A DNA stretch of 64,000 nucleotides from Pseudoalteromonas arctica (GTDB taxonomy: Bacteria; Pseudomonadota; Gammaproteobacteria; Enterobacterales; Alteromonadaceae): the NCBI RefSeq assembly GCF_012927645.1, contig NZ_JABBMT010000015.1:32126-96125 (forward strand), in the 5' to 3' direction. The position numbers and the translations under genes are program-made. Position 1 is the first letter of the stretch. Every line of letters starts with the position of its first letter. The notes under the pieces were generated by a model. That model made no database searches. It had not been told where the DNA came from and saw nothing but the letters and a program-made list of their open reading frames with translations. Positions 36,668 to 45,311 of the stretch are shown piece after piece.

Positions 36668-39154
36668 TTGTCGCAGTCTCTTCCTATTCCAGTCCAGCGT
36701 TGGCTATCACTGTTATTGTGCGCAATTACCGCAGCTGCGATTACGGTATTTGTAAGTAACATCAGTTTTGTACAGCAAGCCTATGCAAGCTGGGGCAGTA
36801 TTTTAAATACAAGCCTCGCGCTACATTATAGTTTCGCGTTTTTAGCAGGCATTGGCATCAAGCTAATGCTGGATAAGTTTTATATCTCCCACGGCAAACG
36901 TAGTATTGGGTTTAGCTGGCGATATCCACCGGTGACGATAAGTGTATTGTTTGGCTTACTTTTCATTGTGGGTTATGTGTACTTCACGTATTCCAATGAG
37001 ATAGTAGAACAACTGACTGCTCATGCCTTTTTAAGCTTTAAGTTTCTGTCACTGAGTTTTTTAGCTGTTGCAGTGACTATTATCTATCAAACTAAATTGT
37101 ATACAAAAAATCCCATATTTTCGGTTGTACTGTGTGCGGTATCAGCATTTTATTTATTTTCAGCCATAAACTTAGTTGAGATAGCACATGCATTCTGCGT
37201 GTTTTTCTGTATCGCAGCGGCTTACTTAGGCATGTCTATTTATTTGATATCAGAGCAGCTAAGAGTATCCAACAAAGAATTGATAGCCGAATCAAAACAA
37301 AAAGTAGAGTTTAAGTTTGAGAGTTTAGAGCATTTCCAGAAATGGTTTAAAGACGATTTACCTGTTCAAAGCACCACGGAACTAGAACCGGACTTACAGG
37401 TTTATGCACAGCGCATCACTGAGCGACTATTAACAGGCGGCGATAAAGAAGGGTATGAGAGAAAGGGAGCGCAACACATAGCATTATGTGGTCCATTTGG
37501 CTGTGGGAAAAGCAGCATAGTTGACAGTATTGCAAGTGAGTTAGCAAAAAGCCCTAAGCAAGATGGGATCTGGATACAGAGTGATATATCAACGTGGGGT
37601 GCAGCAAGTGGCAGTGTTGCGCATGTGATACTCAGCCATATTATCGATGATATCAGCCAGCACTTAGATATGTGCGCCTTTCGTGCGTTACCAAAGCACT
37701 ATACAGAAGCGATGAAAGCAGGCGGCAGCTTTTTTCAATTTGCATCTACATTACTCGCAGGCCCCGTTGATATTGAGGCACGTTTTCAAAAACTTAATGA
37801 TGTTCTTGAAGCAACCAACCACAAATTACTGATCACCCTACAAGATGTAGATCGTGGCACCGGTGATGAAAACGAAAAACGCCTAAATGATATAGCTGCG
37901 TTGCTTGATAGATTGAAAAATAGAAATTTGAGTCATATCAATTTCATCGTCGCGATGGGGAATGACAAACTGAAGAGCCTTGAAGTGCTATCAAGAGCAA
38001 CTGACTATAGGGAAGATGTTGTTTTCAGTAATTTTTCGGTTAAAAAACTAGAAAGTTTTATTTTAATAATGATAAATGAAGCTGAAAAAAAAGGCGTTGT
38101 AGTTTTTAATGACGATATGAATGAATTTAGAAACTCTCAAGATGAACCGTTAGCATTTATAGCGAATAAATCACTTGAGTTGGAGCTGATCAGTAATTAT
38201 TTAACTACATTTAGAATATTGAAAAAAGTGTTGAGAAGAACTTATGAAGCGTGGACATCCGATGCTGGATTAATGGGGGAAGTGAATATATATGCTCTGC
38301 TAATGCTTTACACATTGCGAGAAAAAGAAGTTAAGGCCTTTAATAGAGTTTTACATTTCTTAAATGAACCAAATTATATCCGAGTACAGGGGCAAGATCT
38401 TAAAGGCTCTTTAGAGGAAATAGCGCAGAATGATAAGAACATTCATCATTTCATCGTAGTGTTGTTAAATTTAATTGAAATAGGCGATAAGTATGACTTT
38501 GACAGGTTAAAAGACTACTTACAGGGTATTCACTCCCCTAAGTATCTGCATAGAGCTTTAAAGCAAAATGTAGACAAAATAGATTCTGATCAAAATTTTA
38601 TTGAAACATTGAAAGATGTAACACAATCTAAAGATTTATTAAGTTTTGTAAAATATTGGTTGGAAACAGATCCATTTCAAGAGAAAAATAGGATCGCACA
38701 GTTTATATTCTGTGATTTTCAAACAGGTAAATTGAACTTGGATTTATTTCAGCAGTATAAGAACAGGGTTGGAGTTTTGAAGGATAGCTTAACTCGCAGA
38801 GTTGCTTTTTATATTGCGAGTAGATTAACTATAGAATCGTTTGTTGCTATAGAGCAGTTGCTATTAATAAATGGTAATGATGAATCGTTGATCAAAAGCG
38901 CAAAAAGAGCTTTAAAAGTAGCATTAATTGAAGTTTTAACTGATAACTATGACAGGGAGTATTCTGAAATTCAGGGTAAAACCTTTGAAAGTGAGCTCCC
39001 TAGAGATTTATATGCTTTTACAAGAGCTGCGTATGATGTAGTTAAAAGTAAATTGAATATAAGACATGATATTTCAATCCCTGAAATGAGTTATAAAAAT
39101 GCTAAGAACCTAAATGAAGAGATTGAAAAGCAGAAAGAAGCATTAAGTAGATAG
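36668..39154 (+). CDS. Membrane-anchored KAP-like P-loop NTPase
   Basis: An 828-residue protein. Residues 1-200 hold about six hydrophobic segments (near 11-29, 51-66, 88-107, 118-139, 150-168, 172-194). A charged segment leads to the NTPase core: Walker A GPFGCGKSS at 275-283, DISTWG at 306-311, and Walker B LLITLQDVDR at 387-396. The C-terminal 400 residues are helical and unlike anything I recognise. KAP NTPases include phage-exclusion proteins such as PifA, so a defence role is possible but inferred. The start is TTG 36668, with AAGGA seven bases upstream. From about 38000 onward the sequence is more A+T-rich with AGA codons for arginine, unlike the 5' half. Confidence 0.75.
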   Translation: MSQSLPIPVQRWLSLLLCAITAAAITVFVSNISFVQQAYASWGSILNTSLALHYSFAFLAGIGIKLMLDKFYISHGKRSIGFSWRYPPVTISVLFGLLFIVGYVYFTYSNEIVEQLTAHAFLSFKFLSLSFLAVAVTIIYQTKLYTKNPIFSVVLCAVSAFYLFSAINLVEIAHAFCVFFCIAAAYLGMSIYLISEQLRVSNKELIAESKQKVEFKFESLEHFQKWFKDDLPVQSTTELEPDLQVYAQRITERLLTGGDKEGYERKGAQHIALCGPFGCGKSSIVDSIASELAKSPKQDGIWIQSDISTWGAASGSVAHVILSHIIDDISQHLDMCAFRALPKHYTEAMKAGGSFFQFASTLLAGPVDIEARFQKLNDVLEATNHKLLITLQDVDRGTGDENEKRLNDIAALLDRLKNRNLSHINFIVAMGNDKLKSLEVLSRATDYREDVVFSNFSVKKLESFILIMINEAEKKGVVVFNDDMNEFRNSQDEPLAFIANKSLELELISNYLTTFRILKKVLRRTYEAWTSDAGLMGEVNIYALLMLYTLREKEVKAFNRVLHFLNEPNYIRVQGQDLKGSLEEIAQNDKNIHHFIVVLLNLIEIGDKYDFDRLKDYLQGIHSPKYLHRALKQNVDKIDSDQNFIETLKDVTQSKDLLSFVKYWLETDPFQEKNRIAQFIFCDFQTGKLNLDLFQQYKNRVGVLKDSLTRRVAFYIASRLTIESFVAIEQLLLINGNDESLIKSAKRALKVALIEVLTDNYDREYSEIQGKTFESELPRDLYAFTRAAYDVVKSKLNIRHDISIPEMSYKNAKNLNEEIEKQKEALSR

Positions 39155-39182
39155 TTTAATACTTGAAGTCAATATCTAGAAA

Positions 39183-39640
39183 CCTCTGTGTAGCGCGCAG
39201 CGCCTCGGTGGTGAAATTGTCTTTAAATTAAAACCGAGTGAGGTTTTTCGTGGCTGAAGCCATCTCCTACGAGTGAAGTGCTAGGCTTACAACTTAGCGC
39301 TTAAAGCTCTACCGCTTATGGCTAAAACTCTCTGTGTAGCGCGAAGCGCCTCGGTGAGCTCTGTGGTGAAATTGTATTTAAATTAAACACTGATCGAGGT
39401 TTTTCGTGGCTGAAGCCAACTCCTACGAGTGAAGTGCTAGGGTTACAACTTATCGCTTAAAACTATACAGCTTATGGCTAAAATTCTCTGTGTAGCGCGA
39501 AGTGCCTCGGTGGTCTCTGTGGTGAAATTTGTTTTTTTAATAGAGTTCGGTGTAGGATTTTTCGTGGCTAAAGCCATCTCCTACGGGTTGGGTTTTGAGG
39601 CGCTTATAACTTACCGCTTAAAGCTCTACAGCTTATGATT
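39183..39640. repeat. Three tandem imperfect repeats of about 150 bases
   Basis: Units begin at 39184, 39330 and 39486 (offsets 146 and 156). Each contains, in order, CTCTGTGTAGCGCG(A/C)AG, a REP-like palindrome (TGGCT-GA-AGCCA followed by TCTCCTAC) and the AACTTA-CGCTTAAA module near its end (39285-39317, 39441-39473, 39602-39634). The units are similar but not identical. There is no open frame, and the gap 39155-39764 otherwise holds only a fourth palindrome. Confidence 0.8.
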
Positions 39641-39646
39641 CAGCAT

Positions 39647-39678
39647 GCTGGGTTTCGCTTCGCTCTACCCAGCCTACG
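39647..39678. repeat. REP-like palindrome with CTAC head
   Basis: GCTGGGT (39647-39653) pairs with ACCCAGC (39667-39673), followed by CTACG; on the minus strand this is the GTAG head plus stem-loop typical of REP elements. A partial second copy (CCTAGCCTACGATG) lies near 39692-39705. Confidence 0.6.
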
Positions 39679-39764
39679 TCGCGGCATTTAACCTAGCCTA
39701 CGATGATAAATTTAACGCCGATCAGCTCTTAAACTGACGGCTGATAGCTTACAGCTGAAAGCGC

Positions 39765-40535
39765 TTATTCTTCTATCACACTCACTACAAAATACGGATT
39801 TAAATATTCACCCTTAGTATTGTAAACAAGCGGGCTGCCGTCGAGTTTAGTGACTTTTGCACCGGCTATTTCGGCGATTGCGTGGCCTGCGCCGGTGTCC
39901 CATTCGCAGGTTGGGCCGAGGCGTGGGTAAATATCAGCGCTGCCTTCGGCGACTAAGCACAGTTTTAGTGAACTACCTTTTGAGACCATTTCCACCTCAT
40001 CAAAGCGTTTTACAAATTCAGCTAGATCGGGGGAGGGATGAGAGCGGCTGCCGACTACGCGAATAAGCCCTTTATTTACTTTAGTGGTGACTTTAAGCTC
40101 AATACGTTCATCGCCTTTATCTTTAAAGGCGCCGATTGCCTCAGCGGCGAGGTAAGAAACCCCAAGTGCAGGGGCATCAACCACGGCTAACGTGGGTTTG
40201 CCGTTTTCGATTAAGGCGATATTGACGGTGAATTCACCGTTCTTTTTAATAAATTCTTTGGTGCCGTCGATAGGATCAACTAACCAATAGCGATCCCAAG
40301 TTTGGCGCACATCCCAGCTAATATCGGCGCTTTCTTCGCTGAGTACTGGGATATCGGGCGTTAAATGAGCTAGGCCGTTGGCAATCACTTTATGAGCTGC
40401 TAGATCGGCGTCGGTTACTGGGCTTTCGTCGGCTTTGTATTCAACGTTAAAATCTTTTTCGTAAATCCCCATAATGGCGCTGCCAGCTTGGCGGGCGAGG
40501 ATCAATACTTCTTCTAGCAGTTCCGTTTGGTTCAT
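39765..40535 (-). CDS. cysQ: 3'(2'),5'-bisphosphate nucleotidase CysQ
   Basis: Hydrolyses PAP (adenosine 3',5'-bisphosphate), the by-product of PAPS use, to AMP, and may control PAPS levels. The 256-residue product has the lithium-sensitive phosphatase motifs: EE at 67-68, LVDPIDGTKEF at 85-95, and CEWDTGAGHAI near 210-220, which together bind magnesium. It is the last gene of the cys operon, 3 bases from cysC, so it is transcribed with the kinase that makes PAPS. ATG ends at 40535. Confidence 0.95.
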   Translation of the reverse strand: MNQTELLEEVLILARQAGSAIMGIYEKDFNVEYKADESPVTDADLAAHKVIANGLAHLTPDIPVLSEESADISWDVRQTWDRYWLVDPIDGTKEFIKKNGEFTVNIALIENGKPTLAVVDAPALGVSYLAAEAIGAFKDKGDERIELKVTTKVNKGLIRVVGSRSHPSPDLAEFVKRFDEVEMVSKGSSLKLCLVAEGSADIYPRLGPTCEWDTGAGHAIAEIAGAKVTKLDGSPLVYNTKGEYLNPYFVVSVIEE

Positions 40536-40538
40536 GAC

Positions 40539-41138
40539 TTAACCTTTAATAATTTGCTGTTGTTTTAGATACGTTATCAGCTCTTGCACCGATTGGTCTA
40601 GGGTGTTTTTACTGGTATCTAAGATTATTTCTGGTGAGTTAGGAATTTGATAATCAGAATCAATACCTGTGAAGTGTTTTATTTCACCTGCGCGGGCTTT
40701 TTTGTATAAGCCTTTTGGATCGCGGCTCTCGCATACGTCCAGCGGGGTGTCTAAAAACACTTCGATAAATTCACCTTCGCCGACTAAGTCTCTTACCATA
40801 TCGCGTTCGGCGCGAAACGGTGAAATAAATGCGGTGAGCACCAAAAGCCCCGCATCAACCATCAGTTTGGCAGTTTCGCCTACGCGGCGAATATTCTCGA
40901 TACGGTCTTCGTCACTAAAGCCTAAGTCTTTACATAAGCCATGGCGTACGTTGTCGCCATCAAGCAGGTAAGTATGAATACCTTGCTGATTAAGTGCGCT
41001 TTCAAGGGCGTTTGCTACGGTGCTTTTACCTGAGCCAGAAAAACCAGTAAACCATAAAATAGCGGGTTTATGGCTTTTATGCTCACTACGCTGTGTTTTA
41101 GTAATGGCATAGTTATGCCAAACAATGTTCTCATCCAT
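40539..41138 (-). CDS. cysC: Adenylylsulfate kinase CysC
   Basis: Phosphorylates APS to PAPS with ATP in the cytoplasm. The 199-residue product has Walker [10 protein letters not shown] at 32-40, DGDNVRHGL near 60-68, the [10 protein letters not shown] block carrying the conserved serine, and GLYKKARAG near 142-150. The length is that of E. coli CysC. It lies between the SLC13 transporter gene and cysQ in a leftward operon, with 3 bases before cysQ. An intact stand-alone kinase means activation is not fused to CysN. Confidence 0.96.
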   Translation of the reverse strand: MDENIVWHNYAITKTQRSEHKSHKPAILWFTGFSGSGKSTVANALESALNQQGIHTYLLDGDNVRHGLCKDLGFSDEDRIENIRRVGETAKLMVDAGLLVLTAFISPFRAERDMVRDLVGEGEFIEVFLDTPLDVCESRDPKGLYKKARAGEIKHFTGIDSDYQIPNSPEIILDTSKNTLDQSVQELITYLKQQQIIKG

Positions 41139-41177
41139 TGTAATAATCTCTTACTTTTTATTTGCTAATGCGCTGGC

Positions 41178-42902
41178 TTAAAAAGGAAATACCAGCGGAA
41201 TAAGGGTTAATACCGTTATTGAATAAATAATAGAAAGCGGTAAGCCCATTAATACATAATCTTTTAAGCGATAGTTGCCAGCGCTGTACACCATTAGGTT
41301 AGTTTGATAACCAAACGGTGATATAAAACTCGCTGATGCACCAAATGCCACCGCCATAATAAACGGCAGCGGGTTAACGTTAAAGCCAATCGCTAATGCG
41401 TAGGCGACAGGGAATGATAGTGCCGCCGCTGCATTGTTGGTGATGAGTTCGGTGAACATCACCGTCATTACAAATATGGCGATAAAAGCGCCATAAGGGC
41501 CAAAGTCACCGAGCACATAAAACAATACTGCAGATATTTGCCCTGCTAAACCTGTGCCTATCATCAGTTTTGCAAGGCCAATGGCACTACCTACTACAGC
41601 GAGTAACTCAATAGGAAAACGGCGTTTTACTTCGCTCAGCTTTATCGTTCCCGTGAGCATTAAGCCTATAAGTAGCACTAACAAGCCTTTTACCAGTGGT
41701 ACTAAGCCGATAATGCTTAAACCCAGTACCGCAGCAAAACTGGCTAGCACTAAGTTAGATTGCTTAGGCGCTAAGTGGGTTTGTAAATCAAGCCCTGAAA
41801 TATACACAAACTCGCGCTTTAAGTTTGGCAAGGTGTAAAAGTCTTTACCTGGTGCAAGAATTAACGAATCTCCAGCCTGTAACTGCACTTTACCTAAACC
41901 ACCTTGTAAGCGGTCATGGCCGCGACGAATAGCGATAACAGCGGCATGAAACTGTTCACGAAAACGGATTTCTTTGACTGTTTTGCCAATAAATTTAGAC
42001 GATTGACTCACCACCACTTCTACTAAGTGTTCTACGTCTTTTTGATGTTTATCATGAACTATTTTTAGCCCGTCAAAGCGTGTTAGTAGTGGCACTGATT
42101 TGATGTCACCGACAAATAGTAATACGTCGCCCGATTTTATTACTTGTTGTGGGGTTACTGCACAAATGCGTTTATCGCCACGAATAATTTCTGCTAGGAA
42201 TAAGTCTTTTAATTCCCGAAGGCCATTTTCTTCTACGCTTTTACCAATCAGTTTTGAGCCTGTTTCTACTTTACCTTCGAGGTAAAAGGGCACCACTTCT
42301 TGGTCGTTTTTACCGTTGTCGGGTAAGTATTTAAGCATTACTAAAATAGTAATAAGGCCAACACTTAATGCGCCTAAGCCGACTAAGGTAAAGTCGAAAA
42401 AGCCCAGTGGTGCCATACCAGCATCAACGGCAAAACCATTGACGATTAAATTTGTTGAAGTACCAATTAAGGTAATCGTGCCACCTAAAATAGCGGTGTA
42501 CGATAAAGGCAATAACAGCTTTGATGGTGAATGAGTGGGGCTGTCTTTAATTGCGGTAATTAATGACGCAACCACCGCTGTATTATTAGTAAATGATGAT
42601 AAAAAGGCGGTCGATAGGCCAAGCTTTGTTACTGAACTGGTTAAGCTTCCTTTAGACAGTGATTGGGCCAACTTTTGTACTAGCGTGGTTTTTTCAACCG
42701 CGATAGAAACCAAAACTAATAAAACCAGCGTAATAAGGGAGGGGTTGGCGTAGTTTGCCAACATGTCTTCAAGCTCTATCAGGCCAGCTAAATAGGCGGT
42801 GCCAATCGCACCGACAAAAAGCCATGCCGGCTTTAGTCGGGTGCCAAAAAGGCATCCGACTAAAGTGAGCATAATGCCTGTTAATACTAGCTGTTGATAC
42901 AT
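41178..42902 (-). CDS. SLC13-family anion (sulfate) transporter with RCK C domains
   Basis: Inner-membrane transporter of 574 residues. About five hydrophobic segments precede and about seven follow a central cytoplasmic part (about 205-375) that holds two TrkA-C-like domains (GSKLIGKSVEENGLRELKD and SKFIGKTVKEIRFREQF each start one). Family signatures are SFTNNTAVVASLI near 104-116, GTSTNLIVNGF near 151-161, and the second half NNAAAALSFPVAYA. Position between cysN and cysC points to sulfate as substrate, in place of an ABC sulfate importer; the substrate call is from context. Confidence 0.85.
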   Translation of the reverse strand: MYQQLVLTGIMLTLVGCLFGTRLKPAWLFVGAIGTAYLAGLIELEDMLANYANPSLITLVLLVLVSIAVEKTTLVQKLAQSLSKGSLTSSVTKLGLSTAFLSSFTNNTAVVASLITAIKDSPTHSPSKLLLPLSYTAILGGTITLIGTSTNLIVNGFAVDAGMAPLGFFDFTLVGLGALSVGLITILVMLKYLPDNGKNDQEVVPFYLEGKVETGSKLIGKSVEENGLRELKDLFLAEIIRGDKRICAVTPQQVIKSGDVLLFVGDIKSVPLLTRFDGLKIVHDKHQKDVEHLVEVVVSQSSKFIGKTVKEIRFREQFHAAVIAIRRGHDRLQGGLGKVQLQAGDSLILAPGKDFYTLPNLKREFVYISGLDLQTHLAPKQSNLVLASFAAVLGLSIIGLVPLVKGLLVLLIGLMLTGTIKLSEVKRRFPIELLAVVGSAIGLAKLMIGTGLAGQISAVLFYVLGDFGPYGAFIAIFVMTVMFTELITNNAAAALSFPVAYALAIGFNVNPLPFIMAVAFGASASFISPFGYQTNLMVYSAGNYRLKDYVLMGLPLSIIYSITVLTLIPLVFPF

Positions 42903-42932
42903 GTTTTAAATGTCCTTAACAGGCAAAGTTGG

Positions 42933-44360
42933 TTATTTAAGCTTTGATATATCAAGCGCTTGCCAATGTGGAAAATGTTTACGTACTAATGCGTTAAATT
43001 CAACTTCAAAATCACTAAAGTCACCGCTTTGCTCTTGGCTTGCAAGTGCTTGCTCTACCATGCCTGCTGCAACGGTTAAGTTAGATAAACGGTCGATTAA
43101 AATAAACGAGCCGGTTTCGTGATTGTTGTGATACTCATCAGCTAAAATCGTTTCTGTCAGCTCAAGCGTTACAATGGCGATTTCATTAAGTTGTAAGCTG
43201 TCTGCGTTGCCGTGTTCAAGCGTATTCACATCAATAGTATGATCAATCTTCTTAACAATGGCTGAGGTATTCTTACTGTCTAGCTTAAAGTTATAGCTTT
43301 TACCTAAAACCAGTGGTGCTTCGTGCATCCATACAAGCTTAGCTTGCACTTGGTTAGTGACAGCAACTGTAGAATCAGCAGGAACAATTACGTCCCCTCG
43401 GCTAATATCAATTTCAGTGTTAAGCGTGATAGTAATGGCTTGACCAGCTTGTGCGGTATCTAAGTTACCATCAAACGTTACCAGCTCTTTAATGCTTGAG
43501 GTTTTACCTGATGGCAATACTTTAATAGCATCACCCACGCGTAATTTTCCTGAGGTCAAAGTGCCTTGGAAACCACGGAAGTTTAGGTTAGGGCGTACCA
43601 CATATTGCACTGGGAAACGCGCTTCAAAGCCGGTGTCGGTTTCGGCCGCTGGCGAGTCTTCTAGTAACTCAAGTAATGGTTTGTCAGTGTAATAAGGTGT
43701 GTGTGCAGAGCGAGTTACTACGTTATCACCTTTAAGCGCCGACATAGGCACAAACTTAATGTTAGATACGTTAAGTTGCTCAGCAAATTTTAGGTATTCA
43801 GCTTTAATGCGTTCATAAACGGTTTCGTCAAAATCAACGATATCCATTTTATTGATAGCAACCACAAATTGCTTAATACCCAGTGAGTCACAAATAAAGC
43901 TATGACGCTTAGTTTGTACTTGCACACCATAACGCGCATCAACAAGGATAATGGCTACATCACTGGTTGATGCGCCCGTTACCATGTTGCGGGTGTATTG
44001 CTCATGCCCTGGAGTATCAGCAATAATGAATTTACGTTTAGCCGTTGAAAAATAACGGTACGCTACGTCAATGGTAATGCCTTGCTCACGCTCAGCTTGT
44101 AAGCCATCAACCAGTAGGGCTAAATCAAGCTCTTCGCCTGCATTGCCTACTTTTTCGTTATCTTTATGCAGTGCTGCTAACTGATCTTCATAAATTTGGT
44201 GGCTGTCGTGCAGTAGGCGACCAATCAGGGTTGATTTACCGTCATCCACACTACCACAGGTCAGCATACGTAATAGGCTTTTGTCTTGTTGGCGAGCAAG
44301 ATAGGCGTCGATGCCAATAGCTTTTACTTCGTTAATTGTATCGCTAGTATTAATAGACAT
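42933..44360 (-). CDS. cysN: Sulfate adenylyltransferase GTPase subunit CysN
   Basis: GTPase subunit of ATP sulfurylase, coupling GTP hydrolysis to APS synthesis by CysD. The 475-residue product matches E. coli CysN in length and motif order: G1 GSVDDGKST at 36-44, G3 DTPGHEQY, G4 NKMD, and beta-barrel domains in the C-terminal half. It is translationally coupled to cysD: the cysD stop and this start share a base (TAATG). No kinase domain is appended, unlike CysNC fusions, in keeping with the separate cysC. Confidence 0.96.
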   Translation of the reverse strand: MSINTSDTINEVKAIGIDAYLARQQDKSLLRMLTCGSVDDGKSTLIGRLLHDSHQIYEDQLAALHKDNEKVGNAGEELDLALLVDGLQAEREQGITIDVAYRYFSTAKRKFIIADTPGHEQYTRNMVTGASTSDVAIILVDARYGVQVQTKRHSFICDSLGIKQFVVAINKMDIVDFDETVYERIKAEYLKFAEQLNVSNIKFVPMSALKGDNVVTRSAHTPYYTDKPLLELLEDSPAAETDTGFEARFPVQYVVRPNLNFRGFQGTLTSGKLRVGDAIKVLPSGKTSSIKELVTFDGNLDTAQAGQAITITLNTEIDISRGDVIVPADSTVAVTNQVQAKLVWMHEAPLVLGKSYNFKLDSKNTSAIVKKIDHTIDVNTLEHGNADSLQLNEIAIVTLELTETILADEYHNNHETGSFILIDRLSNLTVAAGMVEQALASQEQSGDFSDFEVEFNALVRKHFPHWQALDISKLK

Positions 44361-45259
44361 TAGAAATAGCCCTCACGTTTTTTCTTCTCCATTGAACCTG
44401 CTGAATCGTGGTCAATTACCCGACCTTCACGTTCTGATGACGTAGATAGCAGCATTTCTTCGATAATCTCAGTCAGTGTACTGGCTGTTGATTCCACTGC
44501 ACCGGTAAGTGGGTAGCAGCCAAGGGTACGAAAACGTACTGACTTCATTTGTGGTACTTCGCCATCAGCAAGTGGCATGCGCTCATCATCAACCATGATC
44601 AAAGTACCATCACGCTCTACAACAGGACGCTCTTTGGCTAAGTAAAGCGGAACCATATCGATGTTTTCTTGATAGATATATTGCCAAATATCAAGTTCAG
44701 TCCAGTTAGACAATGGGAATACACGAATGCTTTCGCCAGGGTTAACTTGACTGTTATAGGTATTCCAAAGCTCAGGACGCTGATTTTTTGGATCCCATCT
44801 GTGGTGTTTGTCACGGAACGAGTACACACGCTCTTTTGCACGTGATTTTTCTTCGTCGCGGCGCGCGCCACCAAAGGCTGCATCAAAACCATACTTATCA
44901 AGCGCCTGCTTTAAGCCTTGAGTTTTCATTATATCGGTATGCTTACCAGAGCCATGTTCGAAAGGGCTAATATCAATCGCCATTCCTTCAGGGTTTTTGT
45001 GGACGAGTAAGTCAAAACCATACTCTTTAGCAAGGCGATCACGAAACTCAATCATTTCTTTAAATTTCCAGTTGGTATCAACGTGAAGCAGTGGAAATGG
45101 AATTTTCCCAGGGTAAAACGCTTTACGCGCTAAATGTAAAAGTACCGATGAATCTTTACCGATAGAGTAAAGCATAACTGGGTTCTCAAACTCAGCGGCG
45201 ACTTCGCGCATGATTTTGATACTTTCAGCTTCTAATTGCTGAAGGTGAGTTAAAGCCAT
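44360..45259 (-). CDS. cysD: Sulfate adenylyltransferase catalytic subunit CysD
   Basis: Forms APS from ATP and sulfate as the partner of CysN. The 299-residue product has the PP-loop SIGKDSSVL at about 32-40, [16 protein letters not shown] near 79-94, [20 protein letters not shown] and the terminal [15 protein letters not shown]. Length and motifs match the E. coli enzyme. TAGGACG lies before the ATG. The stop overlaps the cysN start. The gene is second in the leftward cys operon, 52 bases after cysG. Confidence 0.97.
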   Translation of the reverse strand: MALTHLQQLEAESIKIMREVAAEFENPVMLYSIGKDSSVLLHLARKAFYPGKIPFPLLHVDTNWKFKEMIEFRDRLAKEYGFDLLVHKNPEGMAIDISPFEHGSGKHTDIMKTQGLKQALDKYGFDAAFGGARRDEEKSRAKERVYSFRDKHHRWDPKNQRPELWNTYNSQVNPGESIRVFPLSNWTELDIWQYIYQENIDMVPLYLAKERPVVERDGTLIMVDDERMPLADGEVPQMKSVRFRTLGCYPLTGAVESTASTLTEIIEEMLLSTSSEREGRVIDHDSAGSMEKKKREGYF

Positions 45260-45311
45260 TGTTAGTCGTCCTACTAAAATGATTAAAGTTAAAATCTAAA
45301 TCGTTTAATGC

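Noticed and set aside
39183..39640. Possible CRISPR array
   Set aside because: The repeats are about 150 bases long, imperfect and directly adjacent; there are no short identical repeats with unique spacers and no cas genes.
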